The translations under genes and the position numbers were made by a program. From Hoeflea_A sp039025395 (GTDB taxonomy: Bacteria > Pseudomonadota > Alphaproteobacteria > Rhizobiales > Rhizobiaceae), in NCBI GenBank assembly GCA_039025395.1, contig JBCCOK010000001.1, forward strand, positions 62,001 to 126,000: 64,000 nt of DNA, read 5' to 3'. The notes below the pieces were generated by a model. The model had not been told where the DNA came from. It ran no database searches and saw nothing but the letters and a program-made list of their open reading frames with translations. This document shows, in pieces, positions 8,822 to 16,667 of this stretch. Every line of letters starts with the position of its first letter. Within the stretch, counting starts at the first letter, position 1.

Positions 8822-9495
8822 CCGAACCCGCCGCAAACATCGAGGTGGTTTTGCTTGCCGCGGGGCTATCGCGCCGAATGGGCTCGGAAAACAAGCTGCT
8901 GCTCAGTTTCAGAGGCAAGCCGTTGGTGCGCCACACGGCGTCAATGATTGTTAAGGCGGGTTTCAGCAAAGTGGTCGTCGTGACAGGGCATGACGGCGAA
9001 GACGTGGAAGCCGCACTGGACGGGCTCGACGTTGACATCTTATTCAATCCGCGTTTTGCGTCAGGCCAGATGACGTCCGTGGTCCATGGGCTTCGCGCCC
9101 TCCTGCATGACCCCGGTCAGACCGCCGGTACAATGATCGCCCTTGCCGACATGCCCTATTTGCAGGCGTCGGACTATCGAATGGTTGCGGACGCGTTTCA
9201 ACGGGCGGATGGTGAGCGCATCATCGTGCCGCAATATCTTGGCCAGCGCGGCAATCCCATTATTTTGCCGGCTTGCGAGGTGAAAACCGCGGCAGACGGA
9301 GACATCAATACCGGTTGCCGTAAGCTGATTCGCGACAACCCGGGCCGCGTTCAAACACTCGAGGTCAAAAGCGCCGCCTTCATCCGCGACATCGACACAC
9401 CCGCCGACTACGGTCAGGCGGTCGCATCGGAGTTTCCCGCCGCATCCTGTTGCAGCCAACAATCACAGCAAGGATTTCCCCATGGAACTGAATGA
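8818..9495 (+). CDS. mocA: MocA/MobA-like molybdopterin cytidylyltransferase
   Basis: The N-terminus EVVLLAAGLSRRMGSENKLLL is the nucleotide-binding signature of NTP transferases that load a nucleotide onto molybdopterin. IALADMPYL and the RGNPIILP region are further family motifs. CO dehydrogenase uses the cytosine dinucleotide form of the cofactor, so a CTP-specific MocA role is the natural reading. The deciding CTP/GTP residues were not checked by alignment. At 225 aa it has a somewhat long C-terminus, and its last 14 nt overlap coxG. It starts with an ATG overlapping coxF by 4 bp and so belongs to the same transcript. Confidence 0.8.
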   Translation: MTEPAANIEVVLLAAGLSRRMGSENKLLLSFRGKPLVRHTASMIVKAGFSKVVVVTGHDGEDVEAALDGLDVDILFNPRFASGQMTSVVHGLRALLHDPGQTAGTMIALADMPYLQASDYRMVADAFQRADGERIIVPQYLGQRGNPIILPACEVKTAADGDINTGCRKLIRDNPGRVQTLEVKSAAFIRDIDTPADYGQAVASEFPAASCCSQQSQQGFPHGTE

Positions 9496-9934
9496 CTCAC
9501 AGCGTATCGCCGCCTCGCGGCAGACCGTTTACGATGCCCTTAATGACCCCGAAGTGCTTAAACAGTGCATCCCCGGATGCGAAGAGCTCGAAATGGTTTC
9601 GGAGACGGAAATGAATGCCAAGATCCTGCTGCGCATCGGCCCGATCAAGGCCAGATTTTCCGGCACCGTTGAACTTTCGGACCTGATGCCTCCTGAAAGC
9701 TACACGATCAACGGCGAAGGCAAGGGAGGCGTGGCAGGCTTTGCAAAGGGCGGCGCGACAGTCAAGTTGATCGAAGACGGCAATGACACGATCATGGAGT
9801 ATGCGGTAAACGCGAAGGTCGGTGGCAAGATCGCGCAGTTGGGCAGTCGGCTTATCGACTCCACGTCAAAAAAACTCGCGAATCAGTTCTTCGCCAATTT
9901 TAGCGCCATCGTCGAGGAAAACGCAGCCGCCTGA
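9482..9934 (+). CDS. coxG: CoxG, SRPBCC-fold CO dehydrogenase accessory protein
   Basis: This 150-residue protein has the CoxG family N-terminus MELNDSQRIAASRQTVYDALNDPEVLKQCIPGCEEL and the later KARFSGTVELSDL. The fold is a START/SRPBCC hydrophobic cavity. CoxG is reported to help recruit CO dehydrogenase to the membrane or its quinone partner. It is the last clear cox gene here, overlapping the MocA-like gene by 14 nt in another frame. The next gene, an MFS carrier, lies 113 bp away and may have its own promoter. Confidence 0.92.
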   Translation: MELNDSQRIAASRQTVYDALNDPEVLKQCIPGCEELEMVSETEMNAKILLRIGPIKARFSGTVELSDLMPPESYTINGEGKGGVAGFAKGGATVKLIEDGNDTIMEYAVNAKVGGKIAQLGSRLIDSTSKKLANQFFANFSAIVEENAAA

Positions 9935-10047
9935 CCGGCTGCCCTAAGCCGAACGCTTAGCAACTTCATGTAGACTGTCCGGTTTCCGTCGTTCGCGTTG
10001 TTATTTATTGCTATTATGCGCTTCGCACCAAAGGGGCAGAGCGCATA

Positions 10048-11289
10048 GTGATTGACAAAGTTCCTTCCTCCCAAAGCGGCGCTCTGGAAAGCGTACAACG
10101 ATGGCGGGTGCTTTCCATTGCCGCTATTGCTGTCGTCCTCTCGCTGATGAGCTGGTTTTCAGCGACAGCTGTCATCGCCGATCTGTCGCGCGACTGGAAC
10201 CTCGATCCCGCAAAGGCAAGCTGGCTGACAAACGCCGTGCAGTTGGGATTTGTTGCCGGCGCCGTATTGTCCAGCCTGCTGGCGATTTCAGATATCGTCG
10301 CTGCGCCTCGATTGTTGGCTGGCGCTGCACTTCTCGCAGCAGCTTCAAGCGCGGTGCTGTTGATCGAACCGGGTTTTGCAGCTGCCGTACTGGCCCGCTT
10401 TGTGACCGGGGTTGCGCTCGCCGGCGTCTATCCGCCGGCGATGAAATTCATTGCCACATGGTTCAAGACCGGCAGGGGCATTGCGATGGGTGCGATGGTC
10501 GGTGCGCTGACGCTCGGCTCCGCCGGGCCGCATCTTGTCCGGGCCGTAGGCCAGCAGCAGCCCTGGGAAGTTGTGATTGTTGCGACCGTTATATGCTGCA
10601 TTGCAGCGGCGTTTATTTTCGGCTTTCTGTTGCGCGAAGGTCCGTACCGTTTCCCGCAGGCTCACGTCGATCCCAGACAGGTCGCTGCAATCCTGCGCAA
10701 CCGACCCGTCATGCTGGCGAATTTCGGCTATTTCGGCCATATGTGGGAACTCTATGCCATGTGGGGCTGGTTCATGGCCTATGCGGCCGCAGCTGCTGGT
10801 TCTGGCGGCTATGGCGGCAACGCATCCATTCTTGCCTTTGCGGTGGTTGCCATGGGCGCCCCCGGCTGTCTGTTGGGCGGCTATCTGTCGGACAGGATCG
10901 GCCGTTGCCACACAACGGCGTTGATGATGGCCATATCCGGCAGTTGCGCGCTTGCCATCGGTTTCCTGTTTGAAGGCCCTGTCATCCTTTTCCTAATTGT
11001 CGCCCTGATATGGGGGCTGTCCGTTGTCGCCGATTCGGCCCAGTTTTCAGCCGCTGTCAGTGAACTCTCCGACGCCAACTATGTGGGGTCGTCACTTGCG
11101 TTTCAAATGGGTGTCGGCTTTGCCATCACGACGGTGACCATATGGCTGGTGCCGGTCATCGCGGACATGGCCGGCAGCTGGCGCTGGACATTCCTCATTC
11201 TCGTGCCCGGCCCGGTCTTGGGCCTGATCAGCATGCTGGCTCTCCGGCGCATGCCGGAATCTGAAAAAATCGCCAACGGCCTGAGATGA
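10048..11289 (+). CDS. MFS transporter, substrate unknown
   Basis: The 413-residue protein has about 12 hydrophobic segments and the MFS loop motif GGYLSDRIGR after helix 8, with a weaker N-terminal counterpart. It resembles the NNP/cyanate-like branch in its general look, but no substrate motif is recognisable. The start is a GTG at 10048 after AAAGGGGCAG. It follows coxG by 113 bp in the same direction, so co-transcription is possible. A 9-bp hairpin (11332-11357) lies about 40 bp behind it. I would not link it to CO metabolism without expression data. Confidence 0.75.
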   Translation: MIDKVPSSQSGALESVQRWRVLSIAAIAVVLSLMSWFSATAVIADLSRDWNLDPAKASWLTNAVQLGFVAGAVLSSLLAISDIVAAPRLLAGAALLAAASSAVLLIEPGFAAAVLARFVTGVALAGVYPPAMKFIATWFKTGRGIAMGAMVGALTLGSAGPHLVRAVGQQQPWEVVIVATVICCIAAAFIFGFLLREGPYRFPQAHVDPRQVAAILRNRPVMLANFGYFGHMWELYAMWGWFMAYAAAAAGSGGYGGNASILAFAVVAMGAPGCLLGGYLSDRIGRCHTTALMMAISGSCALAIGFLFEGPVILFLIVALIWGLSVVADSAQFSAAVSELSDANYVGSSLAFQMGVGFAITTVTIWLVPVIADMAGSWRWTFLILVPGPVLGLISMLALRRMPESEKIANGLR

Positions 11290-11331
11290 CGGCACAGCAG
11301 CGCCCGGATACCGTGCATCGGGATCACGAAA

Positions 11332-11357
11332 GCGTGAGCACCGATTTTTGCTCACGC
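11332..11357 (+). terminator. Hairpin downstream of the MFS gene
   Basis: A perfect 9-bp stem (GCGTGAGCA / TGCTCACGC) encloses an 8-nt loop, 42 bp after the MFS stop. No T-run follows the right arm, so it is only a weak intrinsic terminator candidate. It may act with Rho or simply mark the end of the transcript before the next gene at 11458. Confidence 0.35.
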
Positions 11358-11457
11358 GCCTTTGCAGAACTCGGAAATCGCCGCAATCGCGCTATAGTTA
11401 CCGACAAAAGACAAGCGATTTGAACAGTCGGGGCTTTGCCCTACAGGAGAAGTTGAA

Positions 11458-11946
11458 ATGACGACACAGTTTCTGAGCCGCCGCGCCCTTCTTGCCGCAG
11501 GCGGTGCCGTTTTGGTAAGCGGTGTCTCCGGGTTCCGCGTGCCCGCACAGGCAAACGGCCTTGCAGCGACAAAAACGATGCGAGGCGGTGCCAATAATTA
11601 TCGCCCCGGTGCGCCGATCGTTGAGCGGATCGGTGGCGGAGGCTTCTGGATGACAGGGACCGTGCGGCGTGCCGGCGACGGCGCTCCACTTGCCAGTCAG
11701 CGTATCCAGATATGGGCGCACACGACCGAAGGGCACGAGCGAGACCCTCAAAGCCATGGGGCGACGCTGAGCGATGCGAACGGCGAATTCCGCCTTGAGA
11801 TGCCGCAAATCGTGCCGGCCTTCGGCCAACCGCACGGCCACCTCGCTTACGACAGCGGTGACTTCAAGACCGTCTTCCTGCGTCCCATCATGCCCAGTGC
11901 ACAGGATACCAGCCTGGAGGTGCATTTCGTCCTGGAGCCTGCCTGA
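11458..11946 (+). CDS. Tat-exported intradiol-dioxygenase-like protein
   Basis: The 162-residue protein begins with a twin-arginine signal: SRRALLAAGGAVLVSGVSG, then an AQA cleavage site near residue 36. The mature part is a short beta-sandwich resembling intradiol ring-cleavage dioxygenases (GTVRRAGDGAPLASQRIQIWA, then HGHLAYDSGDFKTVFLRP). True protocatechuate or catechol dioxygenases are 200-300 residues and use two Tyr and two His ligands. Here only a partial set is visible, so catalytic activity is doubtful. It is followed 10 bp later by a ferric-reductase-like membrane protein. The pair probably works in the periplasm in some metal or redox process, but the role is unknown. Confidence 0.65.
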   Translation: MTTQFLSRRALLAAGGAVLVSGVSGFRVPAQANGLAATKTMRGGANNYRPGAPIVERIGGGGFWMTGTVRRAGDGAPLASQRIQIWAHTTEGHERDPQSHGATLSDANGEFRLEMPQIVPAFGQPHGHLAYDSGDFKTVFLRPIMPSAQDTSLEVHFVLEPA

Positions 11947-11956
11947 TAACGCCGGG

Positions 11957-12583
11957 GTGAACGGGAACAGCCGCACACGCACGATCCTGATCTGGGCCAT
12001 CCTGGCCGCTGCCCTTGCCGTGCCGATCGGGGCGGCAGCAGCCAGTCCATTGCTGGCATGGCGTCAGCCCGTTTACATCGTCGCAGGATTTGCAGGCGTC
12101 ATCGCCATGGCACTGCTGCTCATTCAGCCACTACTGGCAGGCGGCTATCTGCCGGGCCTGTCGGCGTTCCAGGGACGGTATCTGCACCGTTGGGTGGGTG
12201 CGTGCCTTGTGGGGGCGGTTGTGGTCCATGTCGGAGCCCTCTGGATCACCAGCCCGCCGGACGTGGTCGACGTGCTTTTGTTCAGATCGCCCACACCCTT
12301 TTCTGTTTGGGGCGTCCTGGCCATGTGGGCAGTGTTTGCAGCGGCGATCCTCGCTGCGCTGCGCCAGAGGCTGCAACTGCGGCTGCGAACCTGGCGTCTC
12401 GTGCATACATCCTTTGCAGTTGTCATCGTCACCGGCACGGTTGTCCACGCGCTGTTGATCGAAGGGACAATGGAGACGGTGTCGAAAATCGTGCTGAGCG
12501 TGCTGGTCGTGGGTGCGACAGCGAAGGTGTTGGCCGACTTGCGGATTTGGACGCTATGGACACGTCGCGGCGCGAAGCGCTGA
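11957..12583 (+). CDS. Ferric-reductase-like transmembrane protein (haem b type)
   Basis: This 208-residue product has five or six predicted membrane helices. It contains a conserved core, LSAFQGRYLHRWVGACLVGAVVVHV, with His residues placed as haem ligands. A second pair lies in TWRLVHTSFAVVIVTGTVVHAL. This matches the ferric-reductase-like transmembrane domain family that includes MsrQ/YedZ. The start is taken as the GTG at 11957, because the frame runs open inside the preceding gene and this codon precedes the first helix. Its ribosome site is weak, which suggests coupling to the preceding Tat-exported protein. Together they suggest electron delivery from the membrane to a periplasmic partner. 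Confidence 0.7.
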   Translation: MNGNSRTRTILIWAILAAALAVPIGAAAASPLLAWRQPVYIVAGFAGVIAMALLLIQPLLAGGYLPGLSAFQGRYLHRWVGACLVGAVVVHVGALWITSPPDVVDVLLFRSPTPFSVWGVLAMWAVFAAAILAALRQRLQLRLRTWRLVHTSFAVVIVTGTVVHALLIEGTMETVSKIVLSVLVVGATAKVLADLRIWTLWTRRGAKR

Positions 12584-12883
12584 GACCTTTTCAAACACCG
12601 TGATAAAGGCGCTTTGTCACAAAGCGATGAGGGCCGCGACGGTAGCGCGGTCATGCTGTGGGCGCTCGAATTCGTAGCTGACGCGCCCCGAAAAGACAGA
12701 TAACAAATGGCGTCATCGGTTGAGGACGCCGAGGCCATTGCCGCCGAGGCCAACGGCTATTTTCCGCGGCCAATTATGCCCTGCGGGTGTTGATAGGCGA
12801 CCCTGTTTCCTTCATGCTTCCTCTGTTCAGGGCATGCCCGATACTCGGGAATCCGCCTCGGACATTCAGGGAGGAAAGTAGAA
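12584..12883. other. Intergenic region before the GMC oxidoreductase gene
   Basis: About 300 bp without a gene. A 7-bp stem with a 3-nt loop (CGCTTTG-TCA-CAAAGCG, 12610-12626) follows the ferric-reductase-like gene but has no T-run. The remaining sequence should hold the promoter of the GMC gene, whose ribosome site GGGAGGAAAG is at 12870-12879. No clear -35/-10 pair stands out. Confidence 0.4.
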
Positions 12884-14716
12884 GTGTCAGAAACGTTTGA
12901 CTTTATCATCGTCGGCGGCGGGTCCGCTGGCGCCGTACTCGCCGCACGTCTGAGTGAAGATCCCGACTGCGCGGTCGCACTCGTGGAAGCCGGTGGCCAA
13001 CCACCGGATCATGAACTCATGCCTGCGGCTGTGGCCAGTCTCCAGCTCGATCCAAGCACAGACTGGATGTATACCGCCGATCCGGGCCGGGCCGGCCTTG
13101 GATTGCGTGACAACCTGATGCCCGTACCCCGCGGCAAGATGCTCGGTGGCTCCTCGGCGCTCAACTATATGGCCTATGTGCGCGGTCATCCCGGCGACTT
13201 CGACAAATGGTCCGAACTCGGCGCAACGGGTTGGAGCTTCAAGGATGTGCTTCCCTATTTCATCAAGAGCGAAAACTTCACCCCGTCAAACGCGATCACG
13301 GTGGATCCCGAGTCCCACGGCAGCGGCGGACCGCTTGGTGTTTCAGTTCGCTCGCCGGTCATACCCGGCGCCGAAGCCTTTGTCGCTGCGGCCGAGGCTT
13401 CCGGCATCCCGCGCGGCGATTACAATGGCCGCGACCGGACGAATCCCGACGGTGTGTCTTCTCTGTTCCAGACAACAACGGCGAACGGGATGCGCTGCAG
13501 CACCTATCGCGCCTTTCTGCAAGGCGAGGCCGAACAACGTCCCAACCTGACAATTATCACCAATGCGCAGGTGACCAAGCTGCTTCTGGCAGACGACGAC
13601 GGACTGACGGCACACGGCATTGAATACAGCGATGCTGACAGCAAATTGCATTCCGTTGAGGCCCGCAAGGAAGTCATCCTCAGCGCCGGTGCCGTCGGAT
13701 CGCCCCACATCCTCATGCTATCCGGTATAGGGCCGAGGCGCGAATTGGAAGAAGTTGGTATTGAATGCATCCACGAACTTCCGGATGTCGGCAAACACCT
13801 CAAGGACCATCTGCACTGCGCCCTTTTCTTTGAGGCGCCCGGTATCGGTGTTCCGGTTGCCGAGATTGGCCTGTCGGCGGGTCCCGATGCACTGCGCGCA
13901 CCGGCCGGCCCCCTGCCCGCCGATCCCGCAGAAGATGCAAATCTTCCTCCCGAACTCGCGGGCGTGAAGGCCGAAGCCGAACGCCGTTTGGGACAATGGT
14001 TTGAGACCGGCGAAAGCCTGGTATCCTCGTCGATCTATGACGCGGTCGCGTTTTTCTCAACCGGTCTCGGCGATGCGCACAGCCATGACGCGCAGATCGG
14101 CTTCGTGCCCTGCGGTTACGATGCGGCGCTGCTGGGAGACCGCCTGAGGATCGATCTGTCGACCTATTTTGCCGATTCCGACAAAACGCTGTCAGTCGAT
14201 CAGGAAAGCATGATCGTCCTGCCTAATCCGGTATTGCCGCGATCGGAAGGCGAGATCGTTCTGGCCAGCGCCGATCCTCTGGCCATGCCCGACATCCGCA
14301 TGAACTATTACGCCGATCCCTACGATCTTAAGGTCATGGTTGCGGTCATGCGCCGCGGGCTCGAGATCGTCAGCAATTGGACAGGTCCGGACAAACCTGG
14401 TGCCTGGCTCGTGCCGCCGGCACTGGCGGAAAAGCACGGCTATGTCGAAGGCGAGCCGCCAAGCGACGCGCTGCTCGAAAACATTGCGCTGCATTATTCA
14501 ACGACTGTCTACCATCTGTGCTGCACATGCCGCATCGGTGATGTCGTTGACGCGGACCTGCGGGTCAAAGGCGTTGCCAATCTGCGTGTCGCCGATGCCA
14601 GCATCATGCCCGATATCATCAGCGGCAACACCAACGCCGCGTCGATCATGATCGGCGAAAAGGCCGCCGACATGATTGCCGCCGATCACGGTGTCGGGCT
14701 GAAACAGGCAGCGTAA
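12884..14716 (+). CDS. GMC-family FAD oxidoreductase (choline/alcohol dehydrogenase-like)
   Basis: The 610-residue enzyme starts with the FAD-binding Rossmann motif DFIIVGGGSAGAVLAARLSED. It then has GMC signature 1 (RGKMLGGSSALNYMAYVRGHP) and signature 2 (ILSAGAVGSPHILMLSGIGP). The C-terminal domain ends with VADASIMPDIISGNTNAASIMIGEKAADMI. It is about 50-60 residues longer than BetA-type choline dehydrogenases because of an insertion around residues 320-370 (Pro/Ala-rich). The substrate, probably an alcohol, is unknown. The catalytic His-His/Asn pair falls within HYSTTVYHLCCTCRIG and GNTNA. It starts with GTG after GGGAGGAAAGTAGAA and appears to be a single-gene transcript. Confidence 0.85.
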   Translation: MSETFDFIIVGGGSAGAVLAARLSEDPDCAVALVEAGGQPPDHELMPAAVASLQLDPSTDWMYTADPGRAGLGLRDNLMPVPRGKMLGGSSALNYMAYVRGHPGDFDKWSELGATGWSFKDVLPYFIKSENFTPSNAITVDPESHGSGGPLGVSVRSPVIPGAEAFVAAAEASGIPRGDYNGRDRTNPDGVSSLFQTTTANGMRCSTYRAFLQGEAEQRPNLTIITNAQVTKLLLADDDGLTAHGIEYSDADSKLHSVEARKEVILSAGAVGSPHILMLSGIGPRRELEEVGIECIHELPDVGKHLKDHLHCALFFEAPGIGVPVAEIGLSAGPDALRAPAGPLPADPAEDANLPPELAGVKAEAERRLGQWFETGESLVSSSIYDAVAFFSTGLGDAHSHDAQIGFVPCGYDAALLGDRLRIDLSTYFADSDKTLSVDQESMIVLPNPVLPRSEGEIVLASADPLAMPDIRMNYYADPYDLKVMVAVMRRGLEIVSNWTGPDKPGAWLVPPALAEKHGYVEGEPPSDALLENIALHYSTTVYHLCCTCRIGDVVDADLRVKGVANLRVADASIMPDIISGNTNAASIMIGEKAADMIAADHGVGLKQAA

Positions 14717-14987
14717 TAATCGCACTGCGACTTCTCGCAAAAGAATGAGCCGGACGGTGGTCGCTATCCCGTTCGGCTTGCCGGCTGGTGCTTCTCTTTT
14801 GCAGGCGAGGTGACCCTGATCCCATCGCCCGCATGACCGCTCCTTCTTCGTTTCCTGATCCGATGAGCTGATTTCGGCGTAACACAAGGGCGTAGACCCA
14901 TGAATGGGCTACGGATCGGCGGACCTTTAAACATGCGTTCTGTGCCCATCGACGGCCGGGGCATGCAAAGCAAGATGGAGGAATGAT

Positions 14988-15518
14988 ATGACAAACCGAC
15001 CCGGAAACAGGATCATGGACCGGCCGGAGTATCAATCAAAGCCCAAGCCGCTGACATTCCTGCCCGACGAGACAGTTGCCGTTGCGGTCAAGGAAATGTC
15101 GGAACGCGATTACGGTTCGGTTGTCATCATCGACGATGATCGGCGCGTGATCGGCCTCGTGACGGAACGCGACATCATGAAACGTATCGTCAATGTGGAG
15201 CGCGATGCGAAATCCACGAAGCTATCCGAAATCATGACTGCCGATCCGCGCGTCGCGCGCGAAACCGATGACTTGCTGGAATGGCTGAGGATCATGTCCA
15301 ATGAACGATTCCGGCGTCTGCCGATCGTCGATGCTGAGGGCAGGATCGAGTCGATCTTCACGCAGGGCGATTTCGTCTCATATACTTGGCCGGACCTGAT
15401 TTACCAGGCAAAGGAAATCACCCGCGCCACACTGTTCAAGTATTTCAACCCGATCATCATCGTCGCAAGCATTTTGGTTTTTCTCATTGCCCTTATCGCA
15501 TTGCTGCGGACGCTCTAG
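14988..15518 (+). CDS. CBS-domain protein with C-terminal membrane helix
   Basis: This 176-residue protein has two CBS motifs forming one Bateman module (about residues 15-130: GSVVIIDDDRRVIGLVTERDIMKRIV and LPIVDAEGRIESIFTQGDFV). A hydrophobic C-terminal segment follows (PIIIVASILVFLIALIALL). CBS modules bind adenosyl nucleotides. The tail should anchor the module at the inner membrane, perhaps regulating a membrane partner. The ribosome site GATGGAGGAATGAT precedes the ATG. Its TAG stop falls exactly in a CTAG that also forms the left target site of the IS element, so the last residues may have been shaped by the neighbouring repeat. Confidence 0.75.
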   Translation: MTNRPGNRIMDRPEYQSKPKPLTFLPDETVAVAVKEMSERDYGSVVIIDDDRRVIGLVTERDIMKRIVNVERDAKSTKLSEIMTADPRVARETDDLLEWLRIMSNERFRRLPIVDAEGRIESIFTQGDFVSYTWPDLIYQAKEITRATLFKYFNPIIIVASILVFLIALIALLRTL

Positions 15519-15527
15519 GGTCGGGAC

Positions 15528-15899
15528 TCAATTAAGCCACCATATCAGCGTTGCCACGATGAAGACAGCCGATAGGAATGCATCGGCTGTTTTGTCGTAT
15601 CGTGTTGCAATTCTTCTGAAATCCTTCATACGACAGAACATCCGCTCGATCACATTGCGCATCTTGTATGCGGTACGGTCGTAGGCGTGCGGATGCTTGC
15701 GCGTCGGGTTGGGCGGGATGACCGCTTCACATCCTCGCTCAGCCAACCAGTTGCGAAATGCCTTGGCATCGTAGGCCCGTTCGGCAATCAGGCGGTTTGG
15801 CACGCTCGTTTGTTCCAGAAGCTTAGCAGCACCCGTAAGATCGTGGGCGTGTCCAGGGGTCAAAGCAAATGCAAGGGGCCTGCCCACCTCATCCGTCAA
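15528..15899 (-). CDS. IS5-type transposase, second frame (OrfB)
   Basis: This frame supplies the catalytic C-terminal half. Read from the frameshift it starts with GRTTKIHALTDEVGRPLAF, and the listed ATG is internal to that. The glutamate region RNVIERMFCRMKDFRRIATRYDK is intact. At the usual second catalytic position, where relatives have ADKAYD or ADRAYD, this copy reads AERAYDA. The first Asp is therefore Glu, which could lower or abolish activity. The protein ends 10 bp from the inner edge of the left inverted repeat. Confidence 0.85.
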   Translation of the reverse strand: MTDEVGRPLAFALTPGHAHDLTGAAKLLEQTSVPNRLIAERAYDAKAFRNWLAERGCEAVIPPNPTRKHPHAYDRTAYKMRNVIERMFCRMKDFRRIATRYDKTADAFLSAVFIVATLIWWLN

Positions 15900-16288
15900 G
15901 GCATGAATTTTAGTCGTCCGTCCGCCCCGCGATCTGCCGATGGCTTGTGCAAAGTCCCCCCTTTTGCGCCGGATGCCGAACGATGCGCTTTGATGTGGGT
16001 CGAATCCACCGCCGTGGTGGAGACAATGCCGCTGGATCCGCTCAATACATAGAACACGTCATGCCAAACGCCCTGCTTGGACCACCGGTTGAAACGGTTG
16101 TAGATCGTCGTGTAGGGACCGTATTCGGCTGGGCAGTCGCGCCAGCGGGCACCGGTCTTGAGCATGTGGATGATGCCGGAAATCACCCGGCGATCATCCA
16201 CTCGACGGGCGCCACGGCGCCCCTGAGGCAGATACGGCTCGATACGCCGCCATTCCTCGTCACTGAGCCAGAAAAGCGATCGCGTCAT
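15896..16288 (-). CDS. IS5-type transposase, first frame (OrfA)
   Basis: The 130-residue N-terminal part of the transposase begins MTRSLFWLSDEEWRRIEPYLP. It carries the helix-turn-helix-like DUF4096 region (RRGARRVDDRRVISGIIHMLKTGARWRDCPAEYGPYTTIYNRFNRW) and the first catalytic Asp in TTAVDSTHIKAHRSA. After AKGG the reading frame should shift by -1 on a slippery stretch (AAAAGGGGGG, plus-strand 15956-15965) to join OrfB. Unshifted reading gives about 19 unrelated residues and a stop. This is the normal expression mode of the group rather than damage. Confidence 0.88.
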   Translation of the reverse strand: MTRSLFWLSDEEWRRIEPYLPQGRRGARRVDDRRVISGIIHMLKTGARWRDCPAEYGPYTTIYNRFNRWSKQGVWHDVFYVLSGSSGIVSTTAVDSTHIKAHRSASGAKGGTLHKPSADRGADGRLKFMP

Positions 16289-16364
16289 TCAAACCTCCTA
16301 TCTTTAAAAGAAAGCTTGAATCACATTTCAAGGCAAACGAGAATCCCTAATTGAGTACAGACCC

Positions 16365-16667
16365 TAGAGCGCTTCTGGCTTAGATTGAAACATTTGATGG
16401 CGGAAGATCGGTCCATTCGGGTAGGCGCGTCGCGCAGCGCGATGTGGGTCATCGGGCAAGCGGTGCAACGACGCCGATGGGCCGATACTCCGCCACCCTT
16501 GAGAGGAAGAAGCTATTGAAAAACTTCGGTAAACGGGCCGGACGATTTTGCCCCCTGACTGCGTTGGCTCACGCTTGTGGTGGGTTGGCACCACGGCGCG
16601 CTACCCGCCTTGTCAGCGACCAAAATCGCCTCGGTCAAATGATTCAGTCTAAGCTTGACTTGCTCTA
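16365..16667. repeat. MITE-like 303-bp repeat with imperfect terminal inverted repeats
   Basis: The ends are imperfect inverted repeats of 36 bp matching at 27 positions. Both begin TAGAGC and share CTTAGA, TGAA and CATTTGA blocks (left 16365-16400, right 16632-16667). The interior has no credible gene and looks like the mosaic intergenic elements of rhizobia. The left TAG adjoins the IS target site. The right end's TAG is the stop codon of the ABC permease gene, and the CBS gene also ends on a TAG at the equivalent left position. The two convergent genes thus both stop at the repeat's outer ends. Confidence 0.65.

Larger units (their letters stand above)
15519..16363 (-). mobile_element. IS5-family insertion sequence (IS427-like group), 845 bp
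   Basis: The element is bounded by 18-bp terminal inverted repeats that match at 15 positions. The left end reads GGTCGGGACTCAATTAAG and the right end, complemented, GGTCTGTACTCAATTAGG. Both sides are flanked by CTAG (15515-15518 and 16364-16367). This fits either duplication of a CTAG target or of TA within it, in which case the element is one base longer at each end. It encodes a two-frame transposase on the minus strand with a slippery A4G6 run, as in the IS427 group of IS5. It sits between the stop codon of the CBS gene and the 300-bp repeat. Confidence 0.9.

Noticed and set aside
14740..14790. Imperfect hairpin after the GMC gene (AGCCGGACGG / CCGTTCGGCT) as a terminator
   Set aside because: Has a mismatch and an 11-nt loop and is not followed by a T-run; too weak to annotate.
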